Assembly (NCBI GenBank): GCA_963787375.1
Contig: CAWBCR010000017.1
Coordinates: forward strand, 496,001 to 560,000
DNA from: CAWBCR01 sp963787375
Lineage (GTDB): Bacteria; Chloroflexota; Anaerolineae; Aggregatilineales; UBA3940
Length of the DNA: 64,000 bases
Direction: 5' to 3'
Shown one piece after another: positions 46,144 to 53,843 of this stretch (positions are counted from its first letter, which is position 1; each line of letters starts with the position of its first letter). Under the pieces are notes generated by a model. The model searched no databases and had not been told where the DNA came from. It was given only the letters and a program-made list of their open reading frames with translations. The position numbers and the translations under genes were made by a program.

Positions 46144-46968
46144 TCACTCTTCTGTCTGAACGCCAAGCTTGCCGAGGACAGTCCGCAGCGTTCGCCGCGC
46201 GAGCACCGGTGCGACGCTGCTGCGGTACTCCGCGCTGCCAAGGTAGTTGCTCATTACCGTATCGCTGCGCATAGTGAGGGCCATGTTGTCTACATCGGCA
46301 CCGGGCCTGATCGTTTCATAGTTGACGATGCGCAGCGCGTCGACCAGCAACCCTCCGACGACCGTCCGCCCGGCGAGTTGCTCGCCGGATACGCGGTGCA
46401 GCACCGTCGCCGCGCACACAATGGGCTGATCGGCGGGGGTGCGGGCCACCTGTTCGTAGGCGGCGGCCATCTCCCCTTCCGGCAGGATCACCACCACGCC
46501 GGTCAGAAGCTGCCCGGCCAGCGCATCCGGCGCAAGGTTGGGCCACGGCAGCAGGTTGTCGTTGCCGGTGACAGCCACCTGCGCATCGAGCGCGGCCAGC
46601 GTCACGCTCAACGGCGAGTGAAGGTCGCCGCCGGCCAGAACACCGCCCAGCGTCGCAGTGTTGCGGATGTGCCAGCCTGCCATCCGTTGCGCCGCGTCGG
46701 ACAGCAGGCCGTCGGCCACGCCGGCCAGCCCTTCGACCATTGCCTGCAGCCGAACCATCGCGCCCAGCCGCAGCGTGCGCCCTTCGCGTTTGAGGAAATC
46801 CAACCCCAACGCCGAGAGGTCAACCACCGCCTCGACCTGCGCCCCACCCTGCCCCACAATGGCCGTCCCGCCGGCCAGCGGCAGGGTGTGCAGGTCCTGG
46901 CGGCGAAGCAAGCGCAGCGCCTCGTTAAGGTCAGTGGGGCGATGGTATTCATGCAGGTTGTACAACAT
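46144..46968 (-). CDS. FAD-binding subunit of molybdenum hydroxylase (YgfM/CoxM-like)
   Basis: A 274-residue subunit from ATG 46968, chosen because AGAAAGAGG precedes it and family similarity begins at YNLHEYHRPTDLNEALRLL. FAD-site segments are LPLAGGTAIVGQGGAQ and IRNTATLGGVLAGGDLHSPL; the C-terminal DxMALTMRSDTV region is weaker. It ends 6 bases before the XdhD-like gene and is its likely electron-transfer partner, as YgfM is to XdhD in enterobacteria. Confidence 0.85.
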   Translation of the reverse strand: MLYNLHEYHRPTDLNEALRLLRRQDLHTLPLAGGTAIVGQGGAQVEAVVDLSALGLDFLKREGRTLRLGAMVRLQAMVEGLAGVADGLLSDAAQRMAGWHIRNTATLGGVLAGGDLHSPLSVTLAALDAQVAVTGNDNLLPWPNLAPDALAGQLLTGVVVILPEGEMAAAYEQVARTPADQPIVCAATVLHRVSGEQLAGRTVVGGLLVDALRIVNYETIRPGADVDNMALTMRSDTVMSNYLGSAEYRSSVAPVLARRTLRTVLGKLGVQTEE

Positions 46969-46994
46969 ATCGGCCTCTTTCTTCGTGCCGCCTG

Positions 46995-47555
46995 TTATGC
47001 ACTGTGATCGTGCCCTGACTGTGATGCGCGCGCCGCCTCGTACTCCTCGTCGCTGTACACCCGCCAGCCCAGCAGTTCGTGATCGGCGCCAGCAAGCTGC
47101 TCGGCGGAGATCTCGGCCAGCATCAGGTCGGCTTCGGCGCATACGCTGCCATCCGGCAGCCGGATCTCGGCGTGGGCCTGCGCCAGCCGCCCGCGATCTT
47201 TCACCATCTTCCCCACGAGCGTCAGCACGGTCTCGGTGGGCACGGGACGGCGGTACTTGATCTCCATCTTGGCCGTCATGAAGAAGCGGTCGGGGTTAGT
47301 GGTCATGACGGTCCGTCCGCCGGTCTCGTCCAGCATGGCCGCCACGACCCCGCCGTGAACCACGCCGGGGTAGCCCTGGTACTTCTCTCGCACGGTGTAG
47401 GTGGCCCGCACCTCGTCGAGGCCGTTATCGGTGAAGCGCAGCTTCAGCCCGACGGGGCTTTCCAGGCCGCACACGAAGCAGTGTTTTGAGTTGGGTTGCA
47501 GCTTAAACGTATCGCCGGTGCTGGTTGGTTTGTTCACGGGTTCCCTATCAGACAT
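46995..47555 (-). CDS. PaaI-like hotdog-fold thioesterase
   Basis: A 186-residue protein. The hotdog thioesterase pattern is GVVHGGVVAAMLDETGGRTVMT with strands KMEIKYRRPVPTETVLTLVGKMV and DGSVCAEADLMLAE. Ahead of it is a Cys-containing N-terminal segment SKHCFVCGLESPVGLKLRF typical of this subgroup. Such enzymes cleave acyl-CoA or aryl-CoA thioesters. It lies between the hydroxylase FAD subunit and the LLM oxidoreductase, hinting at a CoA-linked catabolic step, which remains inference. Confidence 0.82.
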   Translation of the reverse strand: MSDREPVNKPTSTGDTFKLQPNSKHCFVCGLESPVGLKLRFTDNGLDEVRATYTVREKYQGYPGVVHGGVVAAMLDETGGRTVMTTNPDRFFMTAKMEIKYRRPVPTETVLTLVGKMVKDRGRLAQAHAEIRLPDGSVCAEADLMLAEISAEQLAGADHELLGWRVYSDEEYEAARASQSGHDHSA

Positions 47556-47573
47556 CAGGTTGAACAGGCGATG

Positions 47574-48572
47574 CTAATTGACCGCGAATGCGTCGATCAT
47601 AGCTTTCACGTCGGGGCCAAGCGGATAGAGGATCGGGCAGGTGCAGCCCCGGTCGATGTACTCCTGCACTTTGGCGCGGCATTCGTCGGGCGTGCCGGCT
47701 GCGGCGACCATCTGCACCATCTCGTCGGGCACGAATTCCATCGCCGACTCGATCTGCTCCTCGGTAGCCGGCCAGCCCAGCCGCTTCTTGATCTCGGTGA
47801 CCATGCTCTCGTCCGCGCCGAGCGCCTTGGCGAAGTGCGGCTGCTGGGCCAGATATTGCGTCACAAGCTTCTTCGCGCCGTCGAGCCCGCGCCGGCGGTC
47901 GGAGTCCATCGAGCAAACCATCAACTGAGGGCGATCCAGGTCGTCGACGCGCCGCCCGGACTTCTTCGCGCCGGCGTCCAGCCGCTCCAGTGCCTCGTCG
48001 TTGTACGAAGGCTTGACGAGATAATTCAGCACCACCCCGTCGCCGATCTCGCCGGTCAGCTCCAGCATCTGCGGCCCGGTCGCGCCGATGTAGATCGGCA
48101 CGTTGCGTGGCCCCTTGCGCCCGTGCACCACGTCCAGCCGGATGCCCTCGACGTTGACGAACTCCCCGTGAAACGTGACGGTCTCGGCGCGCAGAAGACT
48201 GCGTACTACCGTCACGACTTCGCGCATGGCGGTCAGTGGGCTGCGCCGGTCGATGCCGACATCCTTCGCCAGCGGATCCCACCACGCGCCGATGCCGCAG
48301 ATGATGCGATCTTCGGCCAGGTCGTCCAGCGTCAGGAACGTGGCGGCGATCAGCGCCGCGTTGCGCGTCCAGTTGTTGATGACGCCCGAGCCCACCTTAA
48401 TGCGTTTAGTGGTGGCAGCGAAGGCGGCCATCGGCACAATAGCGTCACGCACCAGCCGCGACTCGGCCTGCCAGACAGCCTCGAACCCCTTTTCTTCGGC
48501 GTACTGCACGTATTGAATTCCATCCTCAAGCGGGTGGGCATCCTGCAGGTAGAGGGCTACGCGGTCTGGCAT
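47574..48572 (-). CDS. LLM-class flavin- or F420-dependent oxidoreductase
   Basis: A 332-residue TIM-barrel enzyme of the luciferase-like family, closest in look to the methylene-tetrahydromethanopterin-reductase (Mer) branch. Typical segments: YAEEKGFEAVWQAES, KRIKVGSGVINNWTRN, ICGIGAWWDPLAK, VPIYIGATGPQMLELTGEIGDGVVLNYL, and the C-terminal AAAGTPDECRAKVQEYIDRGC. A clear AAAGGAG site lies 7 bases before the ATG. It is the first gene after the F420 biosynthesis operon, which makes F420 the likely cofactor; FMN cannot be excluded from sequence. Confidence 0.85.
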   Translation of the reverse strand: MPDRVALYLQDAHPLEDGIQYVQYAEEKGFEAVWQAESRLVRDAIVPMAAFAATTKRIKVGSGVINNWTRNAALIAATFLTLDDLAEDRIICGIGAWWDPLAKDVGIDRRSPLTAMREVVTVVRSLLRAETVTFHGEFVNVEGIRLDVVHGRKGPRNVPIYIGATGPQMLELTGEIGDGVVLNYLVKPSYNDEALERLDAGAKKSGRRVDDLDRPQLMVCSMDSDRRRGLDGAKKLVTQYLAQQPHFAKALGADESMVTEIKKRLGWPATEEQIESAMEFVPDEMVQMVAAAGTPDECRAKVQEYIDRGCTCPILYPLGPDVKAMIDAFAVN

Positions 48573-48612
48573 GGTCGGCTCCTTTCGATTGTGCGGTTGG
48601 GGCGGGGTGCGG

Positions 48613-49254
48613 TTACATGTCTCCCAGCCATGCGGGTTCGTTCAGCTCCCTCTCCATCAGCATCTCGCGATACATGTCGAGGTCGGCGGGTACATCCACG
48701 TCGAGCGACACCGTCGGCGACTTGTACACGTAGATCTTGACCCCGGCGGCTCTAGCTTCCTCGCTGTGCTTCTGGAAGCTGTTGATGCCAAAGCGGAAAG
48801 GGATGGCCGCCGGTGGGCGGATCAGCAGCGCGTTGGTCCCGCTGTTGTGGCGGTCAGGTGCGATGACGATGCACGGCGATTCCTGCGCCATCGACACCAT
48901 ACTCTCGATGTCCTCGGCCTGCATCATAGGGATGTCAGAGGCAATGACCAACACGCCGCCCGCGTTCCATGTCGCCACCACCTGCGACGCGCGAATCAGG
49001 CTGGCGTTCAGTTCCGGTGCGCCGCTCTCTTGCAGCGTCTGCACTTCGAGCCGCCGCGCCAGCGACAGCGCATGCGTGTCGCGGCTGACGACCATGATCC
49101 CGCTGATATTCTGTACCCTTTTCAGCGTGTTAAGCGTTTGTTCCAGCATCTCGCGGCTCAGCGCCTCACGCTGCTTGATGTCCAGAACGGAGGAAAGACG
49201 ACTCTTCGAACGGTTCAGCGGCTTGATAGGGACAATAGCCCAGATATTTTTCAC
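48613..49254 (-). CDS. cofC: 2-phospho-L-lactate (or PEP) guanylyltransferase
   Basis: A 213-residue nucleotidyltransferase of the CofC/FbiD family that activates a phospho-C3 acid with GTP for F420 assembly. Visible are VPIKPLNRSKSRLSSVL at the N-terminus, VLVIASDIPMMQAEDIES, and APDRHNSGTNALLIRPP with FGINSFQKHSEEA. Whether it uses 2-phospholactate, phosphoenolpyruvate or 3-phosphoglycerate is not readable. The start overlaps the cofD stop by 4 bases (ATGA). Confidence 0.9.
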   Translation of the reverse strand: MKNIWAIVPIKPLNRSKSRLSSVLDIKQREALSREMLEQTLNTLKRVQNISGIMVVSRDTHALSLARRLEVQTLQESGAPELNASLIRASQVVATWNAGGVLVIASDIPMMQAEDIESMVSMAQESPCIVIAPDRHNSGTNALLIRPPAAIPFRFGINSFQKHSEEARAAGVKIYVYKSPTVSLDVDVPADLDMYREMLMERELNEPAWLGDM

Positions 49255-50201
49255 GACAGATGTTCCTCTACCCAGTTCAGAAGGTCCTCGGCCAGCGATA
49301 CCTTATCGGCCAATGTCTGCATAAAAGTCTGTTCAGTCGCCGTCCGCACACCCAGGGCTTCTATCGGATCGCGCAGGGATTGATCTGCCCGGTCAAGTAT
49401 AATGCCATCGATGAGATTGTGGTAGTGCCGGACGACTCCCAGCGGTGAAACGTCGATCTCAAGCTCGGCCATCAGCTTGGCCGTCGGGCCCTTGACGGCC
49501 TGCCCGGCGATGATCGGCGTGACGGCCACGCGCGGAACATGCGCCTGCCCGATCCGCTCACGGATGCCGCGTATTGACAGGATCGGGTCGATGCTCAGAA
49601 ACGGGTTGGACGGCCCGATGGCGATCAGCGTGGCGGCGTCGAGCGCATCGGCGACCGCCTGCGACGGCTGTGCGGTGTCGCTACCCTCGAAGCGAATCCG
49701 CCGGACGACTGGCTGCCACCGCTCCCGCACGAAGTACACCTGAAAGGCTAGCGACCCCTGGTCGGTGTCGACGATGGTTCGCACGGGGTCGTCGGACATG
49801 GGCAGAATGGGATGCGCCACGCCCAGCGCAGCGCGCAGGCGCGTCGTCGCTTCGGTCAGCGTGTAGCCCTCGTGCAGCAGCAGCGTGCGCATCAGGTTGG
49901 TGCCCAAGTCCCGGTCGCCCAGCTTGAACCACGCCGGGCCGCCCAGCCGCTCGAGCATGTCCATTGCCTGGAACGTGTCGCCGTCAAGCCCCCAGCCGGT
50001 CTGCGGGTTGAACAGGTCGGCCAGCGTGTAGGTCACCGTGTCGACATCGGGCGAGACATGCAGCCCCAGGTGCTCGAAATCGTCGCCGGTGTTGACGATG
50101 ATCGTCAACGCGTCAGGCGGCAGCACGCGCGCCAACCCCAGCGCCAGTTTCGCCCCGCCGACTCCGCCCACCAGCGCCACCACGTGATCGCGCGCGCTCA
50201 T
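49251..50201 (-). CDS. cofD: 2-phospho-L-lactate transferase (F420-0 / dehydro-F420-0 synthesis)
   Basis: A 316-residue CofD/FbiA protein that transfers the activated phospho-acid to the deazaflavin Fo. Diagnostic segments are VALVGGVGGAKLALGLARVL, IVNTGDDFEHLGLHVSPDVDTVTYTLA (split here at DDFEHLGLHV), GDRDLGTNLMRT, the IAIGPSNPFLSIDPIL loop and GQAVKGPTAKLMAEL. Complete and of normal length. Overlaps both neighbours by 4 bases, so it is translationally coupled to cofC and the nitroreductase-like gene. Confidence 0.95.
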   Translation of the reverse strand: MSARDHVVALVGGVGGAKLALGLARVLPPDALTIIVNTGDDFEHLGLHVSPDVDTVTYTLADLFNPQTGWGLDGDTFQAMDMLERLGGPAWFKLGDRDLGTNLMRTLLLHEGYTLTEATTRLRAALGVAHPILPMSDDPVRTIVDTDQGSLAFQVYFVRERWQPVVRRIRFEGSDTAQPSQAVADALDAATLIAIGPSNPFLSIDPILSIRGIRERIGQAHVPRVAVTPIIAGQAVKGPTAKLMAELEIDVSPLGVVRHYHNLIDGIILDRADQSLRDPIEALGVRTATEQTFMQTLADKVSLAEDLLNWVEEHLS

Positions 50202-50866
50202 TTGAACACCACGCGCGTTTCTACTGGCTCGCGGGTCTTGGTGCGCTTCTCAGCCGGGTAGCCCAGCGCGACTGCGCCCTGCGGCTCATAATCGCCCGGC
50301 AACGCGAGCGCCTCCCGCACCGTATTGGCGCAAAACAGCGGCGCGCACACCCACACCCCGCCCAGCCCTTCGGCGTGCGCGGCCAGCAGCAGGTTCTGGC
50401 CTGCCATCGCCGCGCCCTGAACGGCCATCGTGTGCTCATGGGCCTGCCGGTGTAGATCGGGGTAGGTGTCCATGTCGGCCATCGTCAGGCACACCACGAC
50501 CAGCGTCGCCGCGCCCATCAGCCGCTGTCGCGAGCGCCCAGTATCGGCGGCAATCGTCGCCTCGTCGACGCCATCCGCGCGCAAGTCAGCGGCCAGCCGC
50601 GTGGCCATCGCGTCGGCCAGCCGGGTTTTGCTGTCTGCTGTAGTCAGGACGACGAAGCGCCAGGGCTGGCGGTTGTGGGCCGACGGGGCCCAGGTGGCCG
50701 TTTCGAGGATTCGCAGCAGGACCTCACGCGGAATGGGGCGTGCCTGGTAGCGACGGATGGATCGCCGCCCGCGCAGCAGCCGGTGCAGCGCGTCGGCGGG
50801 TAAGGCGGGCTCAGACGGATTCACGTTACCTGTTATGCGGCTGCCGTGCAGCCGTTCCTCATGCAT
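50198..50866 (-). CDS. Nitroreductase-family protein, FbiB C-terminal-domain type
   Basis: A 222-residue FMN-type nitroreductase fold: RGRRSIRRYQARPIP, LETATWAPSAHNRQPWRFVVL, NLLLAAHAEGLGGVWV and GYPAEKRTKTREPVE. In mycobacterial FbiB this domain is fused to the CofE ligase and reduces dehydro-F420-0; here it is a separate gene between cofE and cofD, so the same role is likely. Start at ATG 50866 has no ribosome site; a GTG at 50824 behind CAGGT is an alternative. A 9-bp hairpin lies just upstream. Confidence 0.82.
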   Translation of the reverse strand: MHEERLHGSRITGNVNPSEPALPADALHRLLRGRRSIRRYQARPIPREVLLRILETATWAPSAHNRQPWRFVVLTTADSKTRLADAMATRLAADLRADGVDEATIAADTGRSRQRLMGAATLVVVCLTMADMDTYPDLHRQAHEHTMAVQGAAMAGQNLLLAAHAEGLGGVWVCAPLFCANTVREALALPGDYEPQGAVALGYPAEKRTKTREPVETRVVFK

Positions 50867-50872
50867 GTTTTA

Positions 50873-50899
50873 GCAGGGCGATTCTTCCAGTCGCCCTGC
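50873..50899 (-). other. Hairpin between cofE and the nitroreductase-like gene
   Basis: Perfect 9-bp inverted repeat GCAGGGCGA / TCGCCCTGC with a 9-base loop in the 52-base intergenic gap. No T-run follows on either strand. It may be an RNA processing or stability element within the F420 operon rather than a full terminator. Confidence 0.4.
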
Positions 50900-50918
50900 G
50901 GCGATCTACAGACATCTG

Positions 50919-51689
50919 CTATCGATAAAGGTCCAACTCGCGCGGGCGGACCAGGTCTGCCGCGCACGCCAACTCGTCGGCGGGGTAGCTCAGGCCGCGC
51001 AGCACCGCCGCCGGGATGCCTTCAGCCGCTTGGCCTAACACCAGTCCGGCAGCGGCAGCCAGCTCATCGGCGAAACCTACCTCGGTCACGCGCAGCGCCG
51101 TCCCGAACAGATCGGGGTGGCCTCGCAGGTCCCACAGCGCGGGCAGGCCCGCCGCGCCAATCGCCACGCCGACCGTCCCCATGCGGAACGGCCTGCCATG
51201 GCTGTCGCTGATGACCACAGCCACCGTCGCGCCGAACGCCTCGCGCATCCGCGCGCGCAGCGCCCGTGCTGAGCTATCGGGGTCGACGGGCAGCAGCAGC
51301 CGCCACTCGCCATCGGGCCGGGCGTTGGAGTGATCCATGCCGGCGTTGGCGCACACAAAGCCCAGCCGGTGCTCGACGATCAGCACGCCTTCGCGCAGCC
51401 GCGAGACGCGCGCCGCCTCGCTCATGATCACGGCTACCTCGCGCGGATCTTTGCCGCACTGCTGTGCGATGTCCCGCGCCGCGTTGTCCGGTTCGACCGT
51501 CGCCAGGTCGACCCAGCGGCCTTCCGCCTTGGCGACAACTTTCGACGTGACGACCAGCACGTCGCCATCTTGCAGGCCGATGCTGCTTTGCCGTAACGCG
51601 TCAGCGAGCAGCCCGGCCAGGTCATCACCCGTCTCGACCAGCGGCATGCCCGGCACGCCGATCAGCTCGAAGCGCTGGCCGGCCATCAT
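50919..51689 (-). CDS. cofE: Coenzyme F420-0:L-glutamate ligase
   Basis: A 256-residue CofE that adds glutamate residues to F420-0 using GTP. Family segments: ELIGVPGMPLVETGDDLAGL, DVLVVTSKVVAKAEGRWVDL, the FVCANAGMDHSNA loop with Asp and Asn ligands, VVISDSHGRPFRMGTVGVAIG, and FADELAAAAGLVLGQAAEG. It is a stand-alone ligase without the FbiB nitroreductase domain. Its ATG overlaps the npdG stop by 4 bases. The number of glutamates added cannot be predicted. Confidence 0.93.
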   Translation of the reverse strand: MMAGQRFELIGVPGMPLVETGDDLAGLLADALRQSSIGLQDGDVLVVTSKVVAKAEGRWVDLATVEPDNAARDIAQQCGKDPREVAVIMSEAARVSRLREGVLIVEHRLGFVCANAGMDHSNARPDGEWRLLLPVDPDSSARALRARMREAFGATVAVVISDSHGRPFRMGTVGVAIGAAGLPALWDLRGHPDLFGTALRVTEVGFADELAAAAGLVLGQAAEGIPAAVLRGLSYPADELACAADLVRPRELDLYR

Positions 51690-52360
51690 GGCAGTCCGGT
51701 GAAACGGACCCCGACGCCCTTAACGCCATACCGCTTGTTGAGGCCCAGCAGCAGCGGCGTCAGGGCTTCGGCGACAATCGCGTTGGCCAGCGGTCCTCCG
51801 TCGACGCCGCGCATGCCGGCGGCCTCGGCCAGCGTCATCGCAACCTGCCTGGCATCCTCGTCATCACTGCAGATCAGCACATCGCAGTCGATGGCGCTGT
51901 CCAGCTTTTTGAGGTGAACGGCTGATACGTTCTGGAACGCCGACACGACTCGCGCGCCCTGGCCCAGAAAAGCCTGCGTCTCTTCAGCCGCCGTGCGGCC
52001 CGGTGGAAGCGTGGCCACTGTGAAGTTGGGTGGCTGGATAGGCACCGACACGTCGACAAACACCTTGCCCTGTACCTGTTCGCGGATGCTGTCCAGCGTC
52101 TCCTGGCGCGACGTGTACGGGACGGTGAACACGACGATCCCGGCCTGCGCGGCGGCCTCGGCATTTGCCAGGCCGCGCACGCTATCTTTGCCCAGCGTCG
52201 CGTTCATCTCGGCGGCAGCGGCCTGCGCCTTTTCGAGCGAGCGCGACCCGATCAGGACCGGGTAGCCGTGATGCGCCCAGCGCAGCGCCAGCCCCCCACC
52301 CTCTTTGCCTGTGCCGCCGATGACGGCGATCGCGTCAATGAGCCTGTTCTGATCAGGCAC
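51686..52360 (-). CDS. npdG: NADPH:F420 oxidoreductase (F420-dependent NADP reductase)
   Basis: A 224-residue Rossmann protein of the NpdG/Fno type that exchanges hydride between NADP(H) and F420. N-terminal dinucleotide loop AVIGGTGKEGGGLALRWA, then VLIGSRSLEKAQAAAAEMN (NADP-ribose phosphate contacts Ser-Arg), VVFTVPYTSRQETLD, VDVSVPIQPPNF and the C-terminal GVDGGPLANAIVAEALTPLLL. Begins at GTG 52360 with GGAG nine bases upstream. As first gene of the F420 operon it links the cofactor pool to NADPH. Confidence 0.92.
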   Translation of the reverse strand: MPDQNRLIDAIAVIGGTGKEGGGLALRWAHHGYPVLIGSRSLEKAQAAAAEMNATLGKDSVRGLANAEAAAQAGIVVFTVPYTSRQETLDSIREQVQGKVFVDVSVPIQPPNFTVATLPPGRTAAEETQAFLGQGARVVSAFQNVSAVHLKKLDSAIDCDVLICSDDEDARQVAMTLAEAAGMRGVDGGPLANAIVAEALTPLLLGLNKRYGVKGVGVRFTGLP

Positions 52361-52383
52361 GCATTACTGCTCCTGTGTAGGTG

Positions 52384-52399
52384 GAACCGCTAGCGGTTC
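52384..52399. promoter_or_regulatory. 16-base palindrome upstream of npdG
   Basis: A perfect palindrome, GAACCGCTAGCGGTTC, placed 24 bases before the npdG start and 60 bases after the stop of the aminohydrolase gene. Symmetry and position suit an operator for the F420 operon; a short terminator-like hairpin with a CTAG loop is the alternative. Confidence 0.35.
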
Positions 52400-52458
52400 G
52401 CACGGGAGGATAAAGATGGACCCGACCGCCCTTTCGCCCCTGGCGGCTTGCGCACGCC

Positions 52459-53815
52459 CTACAGCGTCTGCCGCGCAAAGCCCTCGTAGCGCTGCCACAC
52501 CTCCGGCACGACCTCGCGCGAGCGGGCGGTGATGGCCGCCTCGTCCAGCGTCAGCAGCCGGCGGTCGCGCATCAGCACGCGCCCGGCGCAGATGGTCGTG
52601 GTGACCATCGAGGCCTCGAACCCGAAGAGGATGTGCCACGGCAGGTTGCCCGCCGTCAGCGGCGTGGTCGGGTGATAGTCTATCAGGATAATATCTGCTG
52701 CCGAGCCGGGTATCAAGAGGCCGGGTGGCGTTTCAGGGAAAAACACGCTGGCCAGTGCCGCGTTATTGTGGATGGCCATCTGCACGATGTCCATGCCGTT
52801 CGCCCGGCGCGGGTCGTGGTGCCATACCTTGTGAAGCAGGTAGGCAGTCTTCCACTCGGCCCACATGTTGTTGCTGAAGCCATCGTTGCCCAGGCACACC
52901 GGGATGCCTGCCCGCAGCATCCCTTCCACGTCTGCCACGCCGACCGCGTTGTTCATGTTGGAGCGCGGCTGGTGGGTGACCCATGTGCGCGTCTCGCGCA
53001 AAAGCTCGGCCTCGCGCTGGTCGATGTGCACGCAGTGCGCAACGAGGGTCTTCTCTGTCAGGATGCCCGCATCATGCAGCCGGTCGACGATGCGCTTGCC
53101 GCTCTTATTGAGGCTGTCGTACTCATCGGACTCGTGCTCGGCCACGTGGATGTGAAAACCGGTGTGCAGCCCTTCCGCCGCCGTCGACGCATGCCGCCAG
53201 CGTCTCGTCGGAGACGGTCAGCGAGGCGTGCAGCCCGAACGTCGCTGCGATGTTGGGGTGGTCTGCCGCCGCTTTCAGAAAGCGCACGTTCTCGTCGATG
53301 CTGGCCTGCGCGCTCTGTTTGCCGTAGCGGTCGGTGACTTCGTAGCACAGCACCGCCCGCAGCCCTGCCTCGTCGACCGCACCGGCGATCACGTCCAGCG
53401 ACCCGGCCAGCGCGTTGGGGCTGGCGTGGTGGTCGATCAGCGTGGTCGTGCCGTGCTTGATAGCGTCAACCAGGCAAACCAGCGCGCTGAGGCGCACTGC
53501 TTCTTTGTCCAGTGCCTGGTCGAGCGGCCACCACAGCCGCGTCAGAATCTCCGGGAAATCCTTCGGGGCCGGGCCGGAGATGGCCAGCCCGCGCGCGAAC
53601 GCGCCGTAGAAGTGTGTATGTGCGCAGACGTTGCCCGGCATGATGAGCTGGCCGCCCGCGTCGATGCGCTCAGCGCCGGGGTGGTGCGCTTCAAGGTCGG
53701 CAGCCTGGCCCACTTCGGCCACGCGCCCATCTTCGACATAGACAGCGCCGCGTTCGATCAGATCGGCGCCAGGTTCCCAGGTCACGACCGTTCCGTTGGT
53801 GATCAACAGTGTCAT
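52459..53815 (-). CDS. ssnA: SsnA-type amidohydrolase (putative aminohydrolase), one frameshift
   Basis: About 451 residues when repaired, against 442 in E. coli SsnA. Metal ligands: NVCAHTHFYGAFARG, the His of GFHIHVAEHESDEYDS, VAHCVHID and the Asp of CLGNDGFSNNMW. N-terminal ITNGTVVTWEP and C-terminal GSAADIILIDYHPTTPLTAGN are standard for the superfamily. Frame breaks near 53190; reading GCG instead of GGCG gives VDAAEGLHTGFHIHV. ATG 53815 follows GAGGG. SsnA is genetically linked to XdhD-type hydroxylases and its substrate is unproven; a purine-like ring is plausible. Confidence 0.82.
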
Positions 53816-53843
53816 GGGCAAGCCCTCGTCTGGATGCAAACGA

